From Gammaproteobacteria bacterium (GTDB taxonomy: Bacteria; Pseudomonadota; Gammaproteobacteria; Coxiellales; Coxiellaceae), in NCBI GenBank assembly GCA_013287505.1, contig JABDDR010000011.1:1-37518 (forward strand): 37,518 nucleotides of DNA. The letters run 5' to 3'. The notes beneath the pieces were generated by a model. That model was not told the DNA's origin and did no database searches. It worked only from the letters and a program-made list of their open reading frames with translations. Within the stretch, counting starts at the first letter, position 1. The number at the start of each line of letters is the position of its first letter. The position numbers and the translations under genes are program-made. Positions 1 to 7,319 of this stretch are shown one piece after another.

Positions 1-606
1 AATTTTAATCACTATTTTCATCAGATAAAAGCATTGTGCAATCAAATAGTCATGAGCAGTGATGTGGGTGATTTTCCATTGCAATATGTTTTGAAAGATG
101 ACGCGATAAAATCATACAAAATAAATCATGAAGCGGTCATCACAGCGCTACAAATATTGGGATATAATTTGTTGCTTGATTCAGCCAATTTAGACGCAGA
201 TGTTTCATCGTTGGCAAAAATAAATTATATCGATGCTTTGAAAAATGGGTCTCAAGAAATAATTGTGTCGCATGATACTGAAATGAACGCTTTATTGCAC
301 AATTTAGGTTTTATTACGGCGCAATCAGATCCTAATGATCTTGCTATTTATCCGCTCGAAACAATTACCATTGCGTTAAATGCAAAATATGCGGCCATAG
401 TTCGCACAAGAATCAATGTTGGAAAAAATGGCGCGATGAATGGAAAGGCAGGATTTAAGTCCTGGGTTTTATGGTCTGGATCACGCAAAGCATGGGATGC
501 GCATATCGCAATGCTTCGTGATAAAATTAATCATGATAAGCAAGTCGCCATTTGTATTCAAAAAATTCCATTGTGTCAGCCGTCTTCGCTTCACTTGAAT
601 CTATAG
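1..606 (+). CDS. Histidine acid phosphatase, C-terminal part (partial at left edge)
   Basis: The reading frame is open back to base 1, so this is the 3' part of a longer gene. The TTG at 34 is not a credible start. The Ser-His-Asp-Thr block with the codon for His at 271-273 fits the C-terminal catalytic HD motif of the histidine acid phosphatase superfamily, and it is followed by an Ala-Leu-Leu-His-Asn-Leu-Gly-Phe stretch typical of that region. The N-terminal RHGxRxP phosphate-binding motif would lie upstream of the window. About 201 codons are visible, while family members usually have 330-450 residues. Such enzymes are normally exported phosphomonoesterases, as in the major acid phosphatase of Legionella. 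The final 50 residues are not recognisable. Alternative: another branch of the histidine phosphatase clan, such as a glucose-1-phosphatase or phytase type. Confidence 0.6.
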   Translation, partial: NFNHYFHQIKALCNQIVMSSDVGDFPLQYVLKDDAIKSYKINHEAVITALQILGYNLLLDSANLDADVSSLAKINYIDALKNGSQEIIVSHDTEMNALLHNLGFITAQSDPNDLAIYPLETITIALNAKYAAIVRTRINVGKNGAMNGKAGFKSWVLWSGSRKAWDAHIAMLRDKINHDKQVAICIQKIPLCQPSSLHLNL

Positions 607-738
607 ATTATAAAAGATGAAAATAATCACCAATGTTGTTATAGTGCGAATCGCAGTATATTATGATATATCATGCGAAACTAAATTATAAATCAGTTTC
701 ACAATTAAAAAAATAATAACCAAACCAGGAAATATGAT

Positions 739-1332
739 ATGGCACGCGCAATGAAAAAGGCAGCTAAAAAAGCGAGCACTTCTAAAACAAAAAAGAAAAT
801 GATCGCATCAAGATCAGCAGCTAAAAAAATTAAAAAAGTTGTTAAAAAAGCTAAAAAAGCAACCAAAAAAGTATTGGCACAACCTAAAGGTTACTATGCG
901 GTTACGCCTTACTTGGTTGTTGAGAACGCTTCAAAAGCAATTAATTTTTATAAAGCAGGCTTTGGCGCAAAAGAAGTGATGTGCATGAATACACCTGATG
1001 GAAAGGTCGCGCATGCCGAATTAAAAATCGGTGATTCAAAAATTATGCTAGGTGAAGAATGTCCACAAAAAGGCACAAAAAGCCCAACCTCGTTAGGTGG
1101 CACACCCATGAGCATTTACTTGTATGTCAAAAATGTTGATGCAGTGATGCAATCAGCTGTTGCTGCAGGTGCAACCGTTATTCGTGAAGCACAAGATATG
1201 TTTTATGGTGATCGCAGTGGCGGATTGCAAGATCCATCAGGTCATCAATGGTATGTCGCAACACATATTGAAGATGTATCGCCTGCTAATATGAAAAAAC
1301 GCGCATCAGAATTGTATGGATCTGGAAAGTAA
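739..1332 (+). CDS. VOC (glyoxalase/PhnB-like) protein with lysine-rich histone-like N-terminal tail
   Basis: Residues 1-50 are almost wholly Lys/Ala/Ser/Arg, with 19 lysines in KKA- and KKV-type repeats like histone H1 or bacterial Hc1/AlgP tails. Residues 53-178 form a vicinal-oxygen-chelate domain of the PhnB type (PYLVVENASKAINFYKAGFG near 57-76, the GDRSGGLQDPSGHQW block at 157-171). PhnB-like proteins bind a metal through paired beta-alpha-beta-beta-beta units, but their substrates are mostly unknown. The tail predicts binding to nucleic acid or another polyanion; this is inference. An AGGA Shine-Dalgarno at 727-730 lies 8 bases before the ATG at 739, so the basic tail is truly part of the translated protein. 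It is a single gene with its own terminator. The VOC fold is certain, the biochemical role is not. Confidence 0.85.
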   Translation: MARAMKKAAKKASTSKTKKKMIASRSAAKKIKKVVKKAKKATKKVLAQPKGYYAVTPYLVVENASKAINFYKAGFGAKEVMCMNTPDGKVAHAELKIGDSKIMLGEECPQKGTKSPTSLGGTPMSIYLYVKNVDAVMQSAVAAGATVIREAQDMFYGDRSGGLQDPSGHQWYVATHIEDVSPANMKKRASELYGSGK

Positions 1333-1342
1333 ACATATTATT

Positions 1343-1374
1343 AAGCGCTGCTTTTATTTTTTGCAGCGCTTTTT
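1343..1374 (+). terminator. Rho-independent terminator after the VOC gene
   Basis: Arms AAGCGCTGC (1343-1351) and GCAGCGCTT (1363-1371) pair perfectly around an AT-rich loop and run into a short T tract. It sits 11 bases after the VOC stop codon and just upstream of the ribosome binding site of the glutathione S-transferase gene, so it separates the two. Confidence 0.85.
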
Positions 1375-1387
1375 ATGAAGGTAATTT

Positions 1388-2020
1388 ATGATGAAATTAT
1401 ATTTTTCCCCAGGCGCTTGTTGTATGAGTTGCCATATTGCGTTAGTTGAAACACATACGCCATTTGAATTGGTTTATGTTGGCAAAAATGCGGATGAAAA
1501 AACACGTCACGCCTTTTTAAAAATAAATCCATTGGGCGCAGTACCCGCATTTGAATTTGACGATGGAAAAATTTTGACTCAAAATATTGCCATATTAGAA
1601 TATATTGCGGATCAAAAACCTGAATCACATTTGCTTGCAAAACCAGGATCCTATGAGCGCGCTGATACCATGCGTTGGTTATCTTTTACCGCATCTGATT
1701 TGCATAAATCCATCGCACCATTATTTCGACTGAGTCAAATTTCATCGAATGAAAGCGCACAAAATGATATTAAAAACTGGAGTCTTTCAAACATCGATAA
1801 ATATTTGTCTTTGGTTGATGCGCATCTCAAAAATAAAACATTTTTATGTGGAGAGCATTTTACAGTAGCGGATTGTTATTTTTATACGGTATATCGCTGG
1901 ACAAAAGCACTTTCAATACCCGTGGAAAAATATAATGCGATTAATCGTTATGAGGAAATTATTTCGAAACGTCCATCAGTTGTGGCGGTGCATCAACGGG
2001 AAGAACAAATAAAATTTTAA
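1388..2020 (+). CDS. Glutathione S-transferase family protein
   Basis: The protein has 210 residues, the usual length of a soluble GST. The N-terminal thioredoxin-like domain starts MMKLYFSPGACCMSCHIAL, matching beta/theta-type bacterial GSTs in which a Ser or Cys around residue 11 contacts glutathione. The cis-proline loop NPLGAVPAFEF lies near 46-57 and the glutathione-binding TQNIAILEYIAD near 64-75. The all-helical C-terminal domain contains the usual FTVADCYFYTVYRW block near residues 157-170. GAAGG at 1377-1381 is a good ribosome binding site for the ATG at 1388. The likely role is conjugation or reduction of electrophiles in the cytosol. The exact class and substrate cannot be read from sequence. 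Confidence 0.9.
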   Translation: MMKLYFSPGACCMSCHIALVETHTPFELVYVGKNADEKTRHAFLKINPLGAVPAFEFDDGKILTQNIAILEYIADQKPESHLLAKPGSYERADTMRWLSFTASDLHKSIAPLFRLSQISSNESAQNDIKNWSLSNIDKYLSLVDAHLKNKTFLCGEHFTVADCYFYTVYRWTKALSIPVEKYNAINRYEEIISKRPSVVAVHQREEQIKF

Positions 2021-2117
2021 AGGGATTTGCAGCAAAAATGATTGGCTGATCAACCAGTCCATTTCAGTTTGAGTATGGAGTTAGGATTATCCATCTGTAA
2101 CTCAATTTTATATCATT

Positions 2118-2974
2118 TCAAAACCGTTTCACACGACGATGACAGTAGGGCGCGCCCTTTGTTTTTTCGTAATAATGTTGATGATCTTCTTCAGCGGGCC
2201 AAAACACCGTTGCGGGTTTGATTTGTGTCGTAATAGAAAATCCACGTTGTGTTAATTCCTGCACGATATTTTGCGAAACATTTTTTTTTGCACATCATTC
2301 AAATAAAAAATACAACTCAAATATTGCGATCTATGATCAGGACCCTGTCCGTCAATTTGTGTTGGGTCATGAATTTCCATAAAATATTTGATAACGTCTG
2401 AGTAAGATAATTTTTCTGCATCATATACAACACGCAAAGCTTCCACATGACCCGTGTGATGTGCGCAGACTTGCTTGTAAGTAGGATGTAGTGTTTTTCC
2501 ACCTGTATATCCCACTTCTGTTAACAACACGTCTGGTAACTGTTCAAATAAATATTGCACACCCCAAAAACAACCACCCGCTATAATAGCTTCATCTGTC
2601 TGAGTCACTGTTTCATTTTCTATAAATTCGATTGCAAGTCCATTTACGCAATGACGTAGATTTTTTGGCGTAAATTTTTCATCTGTAAAAACATGCCCCA
2701 AATGCCCATGACATTGTGCACATAAAATTTCTGTGCGATGACCGTCTTTATCTTTTTCGCGTCTAATTGCGCCTTCAATTTCTGCATCAAAACTGGGCCA
2801 GCCACATCCCGAATGAAACTGATTGTTGCCACGAAATAAAACCGCACCACAACCGCGACATAAATAACTACCAGCAGAAATTGTGTCATGGTATTTTGAA
2901 GAAAAAGGATGCTCGGTATTTTTATTTTGTAAAATATCCAGTGCATCGGGTGTCAAGGTAGTATATTTGTTCAT
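2118..2974 (-). pseudogene. msrBA: Bifunctional methionine sulfoxide reductase MsrB-MsrA, frameshifted
   Basis: Residues 1-118 are MsrB: zinc ligands CRGCG at 39-43 and CAQCH at 85-89, GCGWPSF at 57-62, and the catalytic Cys in RHCVNG at 109. Residues 128-240 are MsrA with the catalytic GGCFWG (Cys135) and GYTGG. Together they reduce both stereoisomers of methionine sulfoxide in oxidised proteins. The frame stops early at 2252 after the nonsense end ISCRN. In another frame, the sequence downstream of a run of nine A (2281-2289 on the plus strand, as T) continues a perfect MsrA C-terminus (IKPATVFWPAEEDHQHYY, then GAPYCHRRVKRF) to a TGA at 2118-2120. Ten A would restore it. The run is therefore a one-base deletion, a phase-variable or slippery tract, or a sequencing error. 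The upstream ribosome binding site is weak. Confidence 0.85.
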
Positions 2975-3059
2975 TAGAGTGAGCCATCTTCAATATAAAT
3001 AATGTCTAAAAATATAGTGATATGACAATTATAGTTAGTATTGTTAGAAAATGAAAAAT

Positions 3060-3638
3060 TTATTTTAAAATAAGTTCATCATGTCTAAAGCAATTTTCAA
3101 GATGATCATTCACCATACCAACTGCCTGCATATAAGCATAACAAATCGTGCTACCAACAAATTTAAATCCGCGCTTTTTTAAGTCTTTTGACATAGCATC
3201 CGATTGTGCTGTTGTTGTTGGAATTTTCTCATGACTTTTCCAGTGATTATGAATGGGTTTTTTATTCACAAATTGCCAAATATAATCAGAAAAAGTTGAG
3301 AATTCTTTCAAAACAGACAGATAAGCTTGCGCGTTGGTAATTGTCGATTGAATTTTCAAACGATTACGAATAATACCCGTATTATTTAATAATTTTTGAT
3401 AACGATAATCATCATAAGATGCAATTTTTTCAGCATCAAAATGATCAAAGCACAAGCGATAATTATCACGTCGTTTTAATATGGTTAACCAATTTAATCC
3501 CGCTTGCGCACCTTCTAAAATTAAAAACTCAAATAGTAATCTGTCATTAAAAATGGGCACTCCCCATTCTTCATCGTGATAACGAATATAAATGGGATCA
3601 TGGGTTACCCAAGCACAACGCGTTTTACATTTATCCAT
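3060..3638 (-). CDS. tag: DNA-3-methyladenine glycosylase I
   Basis: Tag removes 3-methyladenine from alkylated DNA as the first step of base excision repair. The protein shows the hallmark CAWVTHDPIYIRYHDEEWG (residues 8-26 from the preferred start), an LEGAQAGLNW block with the catalytic glutamate, and the C-terminal HLENC near 179-183. Zinc would be held by Cys8, His21, His179 and Cys183 by analogy with E. coli Tag. I chose the ATG at 3638, giving MDKCKTR, because it matches family N-termini and a GAG lies 10 bases upstream. In-frame starts further upstream (ATG 3653, TTG 3659) lie inside ogt. The start overlaps the ogt stop by 8 bases, so the two alkylation-repair genes are translationally coupled. 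Confidence 0.93.
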   Translation of the reverse strand: MDKCKTRCAWVTHDPIYIRYHDEEWGVPIFNDRLLFEFLILEGAQAGLNWLTILKRRDNYRLCFDHFDAEKIASYDDYRYQKLLNNTGIIRNRLKIQSTITNAQAYLSVLKEFSTFSDYIWQFVNKKPIHNHWKSHEKIPTTTAQSDAMSKDLKKRGFKFVGSTICYAYMQAVGMVNDHLENCFRHDELILK

Positions 3639-4119
3639 AATGTTTTTTCTCATGATCAATTAACCATTGCTTGCGTGATATTCCGCCCGCATAACCACCC
3701 AAATTACCATTGGCATTAATCACACGATGACAAGGAATAATAATTGCCAGTTTATTGGCTCCATTCGCATTAGCCACTGCGCGAAATGCAGTGGGTTTTT
3801 TAATTGATTTTGCAATATCCAAGTAAGATCGTGTCTCACCCTTCGGAATTTTTTTCAATGCTTTCCAAACGTTTTTTTGGAAAACTGAACCAGTGATTGC
3901 CAGCGGTGTTTCAAATTGATATTTTTTCCCATCAAAATAATCATTTAATTCCTTTTTAATTTTTTTAGTAATGACCGTTTCGCCTGGAATAATCCTTTCT
4001 TCCGTTTCATTCTTTATATTTTTTTGATCTACAAATTTTAATACATAAAGCGCAACATCATCAGCAACCACAGTCATTGGTCCGAGTATCGTGTCTATCG
4101 TTGTTGTTTTTAAAATCAT
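3631..4119 (-). CDS. ogt: Methylated-DNA--protein-cysteine methyltransferase
   Basis: This suicide enzyme transfers the methyl group from O6-methylguanine in DNA to its own cysteine. The active site IIPCHRVI is at residues 127-134 (Cys130). The preceding helix-turn-helix region with RAVANANG near 113-120 contains the arginine finger. The 162-residue length fits the Ogt/MGMT type without the Ada N-terminal domain. It is the first gene of a minus-strand pair with tag (8-base overlap), and msrBA lies farther downstream on the same strand. Together they form a small repair cluster against alkylation and oxidation. No Ada-type operator was recognised. Confidence 0.93.
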   Translation of the reverse strand: MILKTTTIDTILGPMTVVADDVALYVLKFVDQKNIKNETEERIIPGETVITKKIKKELNDYFDGKKYQFETPLAITGSVFQKNVWKALKKIPKGETRSYLDIAKSIKKPTAFRAVANANGANKLAIIIPCHRVINANGNLGGYAGGISRKQWLIDHEKKHYG

Positions 4120-4225
4120 GCGTAGGTTATCTCTCGTAGGCCGTTATTCTACACAAATTATCTCTTATTCGGCTGTTTAAGTAGATAGAAAACGTAAAAG
4201 AAATACTATTGAAAAAAAATACGTA

Positions 4226-4246
4226 CAAAAAAGCGCTGTAAACAGC
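4226..4246 (-). terminator. Weak candidate terminator of the repressor operon
   Basis: Read on the minus strand, a small self-complementary stem (GCTG TTTA CAGC, plus-strand 4235-4246) is followed by GC and a run of six T. The stem is short, so the call is tentative. It lies about 40 bases beyond the stop of the 53-residue membrane protein. Confidence 0.35.
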
Positions 4247-4285
4247 CCAATTTGGTTGTTTATATCCACTTTATTTTTGTAAATT

Positions 4286-4447
4286 CTATATCATGAGAGG
4301 CTGATTGCCGACGCCCAGTTGATCGTAACTCAATGATCTTCTTGATTCGCTTTTTTCCATGAGAGCAGTAAGTTTTTTACGATCGACTCGCAAGTAGATG
4401 ATACAAGGTATTGAAAGGAGCATTACCGCATAAAGATAAAAATTCAA
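4286..4447 (-). CDS. Small single-span membrane protein, 53 aa (second of a pair)
   Basis: An open frame of 53 codons starts at a TTG (4445-4447) 8 bases after the stop of the preceding small gene and ends at TAG 4286-4288. Residues 2-19 (NFYLYAVMLLSIPCIIYL) form one predicted membrane span. They are followed by a very basic stretch RVDRKKL and a polar tail ending DQLGVGNQPLMI, so the C-terminus should face the cytoplasm. There is no ATG in frame and the ribosome binding site is poor, so translation would rely on coupling to the upstream gene. No family is recognised. The gene is too short for most automatic callers. The case rests on operon position, sensible composition and a clean membrane-span pattern. 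Confidence 0.45.
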   Translation of the reverse strand: MNFYLYAVMLLSIPCIIYLRVDRKKLTALMEKSESRRSLSYDQLGVGNQPLMI

Positions 4448-4455
4448 TATACCAT

Positions 4456-4626
4456 CTATTTTTCACGATGCTGCGGATATATATCTTTAAAAATATTACC
4501 CGCTGTGCTGCCCAAAAGACCTATTACAAGCATTAATAATGCAACTTTAGCGTCAGGCTTAAGTGATTTACATTCACTAACAAAACGTTTTTTTGAAAAA
4601 ATATCCGAAAGAATATCCATAAACAT
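4456..4626 (-). CDS. Small single-span membrane protein, 56 aa (first of a pair)
   Basis: The frame starts at ATG 4626 (or 4620), 15 bases after the stop of the S24-type repressor gene, with CGGGA about 9 bases upstream as ribosome binding site. The 56-residue product begins MFMDILSDIFSKKRFVSECK, then has a hydrophobic segment at residues 28-46 (VALLMLVIGLLGSTAGNIF) and a short charged tail KDIYPQHREK. One membrane span with few other features is predicted. It is followed after 8 bases by a second small membrane protein. No homologous family is recognised. Because it is co-directional and tightly spaced with the repressor, it is probably co-transcribed and repressor-controlled. Confidence 0.6.
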   Translation of the reverse strand: MFMDILSDIFSKKRFVSECKSLKPDAKVALLMLVIGLLGSTAGNIFKDIYPQHREK

Positions 4627-4641
4627 AAACAATAATCCCGT

Positions 4642-5292
4642 TTAATAAGAAAAACTTGATTTCACAAGAACACCTAATATTTTGACGTCGTTGTCGATCT
4701 TTGTTGCAGTGGAATTGGGATTAATAGGCAGTAATAATTGTAGCGGTCCATCAGTTGAAAATTCTCGCAGTGTTGCTTCATCAGTACCTGCATATAAAAC
4801 GACAACATAGTCACCATCAGAGGGCTTTGCTTCTGAATCAATAAATAAAAGAGTACCCTTTGGAAAGCGTGGCGACATAGAAGGTTTTGATGAAAGCGCA
4901 TAAGCATGTTTGCCTAGCGTTTCGCTCACCACCCATTGACCCCAATTGTTTGCTGTTAAATTTGATATAAAATTATCCGAGTTGACGCATTCTTTCCATG
5001 AAATAACGGGAACTGATTGAACATCAGCCGCAACTGATCCTGCGGGATGAATGGTGCCTGAAAGCAGCTCGTCGATAGAGATACCAAAAAAATCTGAGAG
5101 TGTTTTTAATGTCGAAGCACGTGGGTCTTCTGTTTTTCCCGCCAATATTTTATGCACAGTCGCTTGGGGAATGTTGGTTCGGCGCGATAACTCCGCTTCA
5201 GTAACACCCATTTTCTGCATTAATTTTCGTAAATTAATAACCAAGAGATCATGCCCTGTGTTTTTTTCAATGAGTGAATGCACGGCTGCCAT
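4642..5292 (-). CDS. HTH repressor with S24/LexA-like C-terminal domain, catalytic Lys missing
   Basis: Residues 17-75 are an XRE/CI-type helix-turn-helix (LRKLMQKMGVTEAELSRRTN, then IPQATVHKILAGK). Residues 95-213 are a peptidase S24 fold like LexA, CI or UmuD. The nucleophile-like serine is in KPSMSP (Ser138) and a possible Ala-Gly cleavage site is at 84-85. The general-base lysine found in TVKRL-type motifs of the family is replaced, with TLREF around Arg176. Self-cleavage after DNA damage is therefore doubtful, and the domain may act only in dimerisation. AGGA lies about 9 bases before the ATG at 5292. Two very small membrane protein genes follow on the same strand, suggesting it controls them and itself. 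Alternative: a remnant prophage repressor. Confidence 0.85.
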   Translation of the reverse strand: MAAVHSLIEKNTGHDLLVINLRKLMQKMGVTEAELSRRTNIPQATVHKILAGKTEDPRASTLKTLSDFFGISIDELLSGTIHPAGSVAADVQSVPVISWKECVNSDNFISNLTANNWGQWVVSETLGKHAYALSSKPSMSPRFPKGTLLFIDSEAKPSDGDYVVVLYAGTDEATLREFSTDGPLQLLLPINPNSTATKIDNDVKILGVLVKSSFSY

Positions 5293-5434
5293 TTTTATTT
5301 ATCCTACTAATTTACTATAAGGCGATTATTTCATTACCTAAGTGTTTTTTCAAGAAAACGATGAGTCATTGTTTCCACATCTACTGACATGATCTGTGTT
5401 CTTTTCTCATAGATAAAGTGCTCTATTATTGATT

Positions 5435-5866
5435 TTAATGCATATTTTGTAGTGTATTATGCAGATTAGTATCTGTGCTAGGTTTAAGACTTTCTAGTGC
5501 ACAAAAGAATGCCGCTTTAAATTTAGTAAAACCAGGACAGCAGCAGCTTGGTTCGTCTGTTGCAGGAGCAGCACTTTCTTGTTGTTGAGGCCTAATCAAC
5601 GGGGTGTCTTCTCTTTGTTGTGGTTGAGACCCAATTAATGCAGTGATTTGTTCTTTTGTTAATTTAACATCGTTCCTTCCTGGTCGATTCGATACAGCGG
5701 AATTTATTGAGAAAAAATATACCGTTTCTCCCGCCTCTTCCGTTTCTACCGGTTGAGCCGCTTGATCAGATTGAACTAAAGATGTCTGACCGATTGATGA
5801 TTCACTAAGGTCGTTAGGTCGTGCATTCGACTGATACGAAACAGTGCTTTGATCTATTCTTGACAT
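5435..5866 (-). CDS. Uncharacterised Ser/Gln-rich protein with CCC motif
   Basis: I do not recognise this 143-residue protein. A strong ribosome binding site (AAGGGG, 7 bases before the ATG at 5866) argues that it is translated. Residues 1-48 are polar and probably disordered (many Ser, Gln, Asn, Glu). Residues 49-80 look folded (ETVYFFSINSAV, then KLTKEQITALIGS). Residues 83-106 are again Gln/Pro/Glu-rich. They are followed by three consecutive cysteines (108-110, CCCPGF) and a C-terminal helix KFKAAFFCALESL. There is no signal peptide. In Legionella-type genomes such proteins are sometimes secreted effectors, and a cysteine cluster next to a hydrophobic helix can be a lipidation site in host cells. 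Both ideas are speculation here. It stands alone between the repressor and the efflux operon. Confidence 0.65.
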   Translation of the reverse strand: MSRIDQSTVSYQSNARPNDLSESSIGQTSLVQSDQAAQPVETEEAGETVYFFSINSAVSNRPGRNDVKLTKEQITALIGSQPQQREDTPLIRPQQQESAAPATDEPSCCCPGFTKFKAAFFCALESLKPSTDTNLHNTLQNMH

Positions 5867-6087
5867 GAGAAACCCCTTATATATTCAAATAGTTGGCGCA
5901 CTCACTGATATGTACGTTTTGGTAAACGCTAATCCCTAGTCGATATATAAAAACACTATAGTACTTTTATTGTGCATTGTAAATATTTTTATCATTAATT
6001 TTTTATTATAAATTTATTAAAGTACATACAAAATGACTACCTTCATATAATTTCCATCAAAAAATCAGAAATTTTAATGACATTTCA

Positions 6088-6116
6088 TTGATAAATCACT
6101 AAAGTAATGGAATAAT
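6088..6116 (+). promoter_or_regulatory. Candidate sigma-70 promoter of the RND efflux operon
   Basis: TTGATA (6088-6093) and AATAAT (6111-6116) are separated by exactly 17 bases, each one mismatch from consensus. A GTAAT-N6-ATTAC palindrome (6104-6119) overlaps the -10 box, as expected for a repressor site. A candidate only, because the region is AT-rich. Confidence 0.5.
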
Positions 6117-6153
6117 TACCTTTTTTATAAATTAAAAAGCTGCTGTAGTAATT

Positions 6154-6169
6154 TTCTAATCTTTTAGAA
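6154..6169. promoter_or_regulatory. Palindrome TTCTAA-TCTT-TTAGAA in the efflux operon leader
   Basis: Perfect six-base arms around four bases, about 40 bases downstream of the candidate -10 box and 98 bases before the first start codon. This is a possible operator for a regulator of the efflux genes. No regulator gene is adjacent, so the partner is unknown. Confidence 0.35.
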
Positions 6170-6266
6170 GACAAGTGCTGAGGAATAGCCTGAGGCTTCG
6201 AGGATGGACCTGAGTGTATAGTTAGAATTTCAATGTTATTATTTATATTACATATGCTTAAAGTTG

Positions 6267-7319
6267 ATGGACGTTTCTATTATGCATAAATCTTCTGGGT
6301 CAATTCAAAAGCATCTATACCTATTACTTGCTGTTTTTATTTTATTTCCTGCTTATGGCGCACCTCATAAAAAAATAAAACACGTGACGCCTCACGTTGT
6401 TGTAAAACCATTAACCTATACAACAATTCCCTTAACGGTGTCAGCTTATGGTGAAGTGATTTCACCCGGGTCTGTCACCATACGTGCACAAACAAGTGGT
6501 GTTATTACTTCTGTTCATTTTTCTCCGGGGCAAATCGTCTCAAGTGGACAATTACTTTTTACATTGCGTTCAAGCGATGCATCAGGGCAGTTGGCGCAAG
6601 CAAAAGCAAAATTAGATTCCACTCAGGAATTATATGAACGCTATAAAAACGTATTAAAAAAATATAAAGATGCTGTCTCAAAAGTTCGATTAATTAATGC
6701 GAAATCTGCTTATGAAGAAGCGTTGGCGCAATATAACGAAACTAAAAATATGCAGCACATTGTTTCTCCGATCAGTGGCGTGATATCAGACACGCAATTT
6801 TCATCAGGTGATTATGTTACTGCGGGCAATGTATTGGCTGATGTAGTAAAACAAAATAATTTGCAACTGCGCTATCAATTACCCAGTCAATATAATTCGC
6901 AAGTAGCGTTAGGACAAAAAGTATTGTTTTCTCCCAAAGGATCTCATAAAAATTATCATGGAACGGTGAGTTATGTATCGCCCGCAATGAACGCAACGAA
7001 TTACAATATCACCTTGCGCGCAAATTTCGTTAAACCCGAAAATTTACAACCCAATACATTTGGTCGTGTGACTCATATACTCAATTCGAATCGTAAAGTG
7101 TTAGCGGTTTCACAATCACTAATTCAAACGGATGCGAACGGTTTTTATCTTTACGTTTTAAATGCAAAAAACATCGTGGAAAAACAACATTGCAAATTAG
7201 GCAGTATAAAATCTTCAGGATTAGTGATTATAAAATCAGGTATAAAAGTAGGGACGCCATTAATTATCTCTAATTCCAAAAAATTAAAAACAGGACAAGT
7301 CGTAAAGGTATCCAAATAA
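6267..7319 (+). CDS. RND efflux periplasmic adaptor subunit (membrane fusion protein)
   Basis: The N-terminus has a signal peptide (about KHLYLLLAVFILFPAYG, cleaved before APHKK). A barrel-sandwich/lipoyl half follows (GEVISPGSVTIRAQTSGVIT, then GQIVSSGQLLFTL). The hairpin is a short coiled coil, near residues 108-160, with the partner half motif SPISGVISDTQFSSGDYVTAG and then beta-barrel and membrane-proximal domains. It bridges the inner-membrane pump and the outer-membrane channel. The start is ATG 6267 or ATG 6282; a TTG at 6264 is less likely. The stop overlaps the next start by one base (TAATG). First gene of a three-gene efflux operon. Confidence 0.9.
   Translation: MDVSIMHKSSGSIQKHLYLLLAVFILFPAYGAPHKKIKHVTPHVVVKPLTYTTIPLTVSAYGEVISPGSVTIRAQTSGVITSVHFSPGQIVSSGQLLFTLRSSDASGQLAQAKAKLDSTQELYERYKNVLKKYKDAVSKVRLINAKSAYEEALAQYNETKNMQHIVSPISGVISDTQFSSGDYVTAGNVLADVVKQNNLQLRYQLPSQYNSQVALGQKVLFSPKGSHKNYHGTVSYVSPAMNATNYNITLRANFVKPENLQPNTFGRVTHILNSNRKVLAVSQSLIQTDANGFYLYVLNAKNIVEKQHCKLGSIKSSGLVIIKSGIKVGTPLIISNSKKLKTGQVVKVSK

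Larger units (their letters stand above)
5867..6266. other. 400-base non-coding region upstream of the efflux operon
   Basis: No credible open frame on either strand. It carries the upstream region of the minus-strand unknown gene on its left side. On its right side lie the candidate promoter (6088-6116) and two short palindromes of the RND efflux operon, leaving an untranslated leader of roughly 140 bases. The leader may form structure (a GC-richer patch at about 6176-6215), but I could not match it to a known riboswitch. Confidence 0.6.

Noticed and set aside
2048-2066. Hairpin TTGGCTGATCAACCA as terminator of the GST gene
   Set aside because: Imperfect stem without a following T run; no firm support.
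5919-5930. GTAAACGCTAA shared with 24738 region
   Set aside because: An 11-base match in two non-coding places, without palindromy or common context; probably chance.
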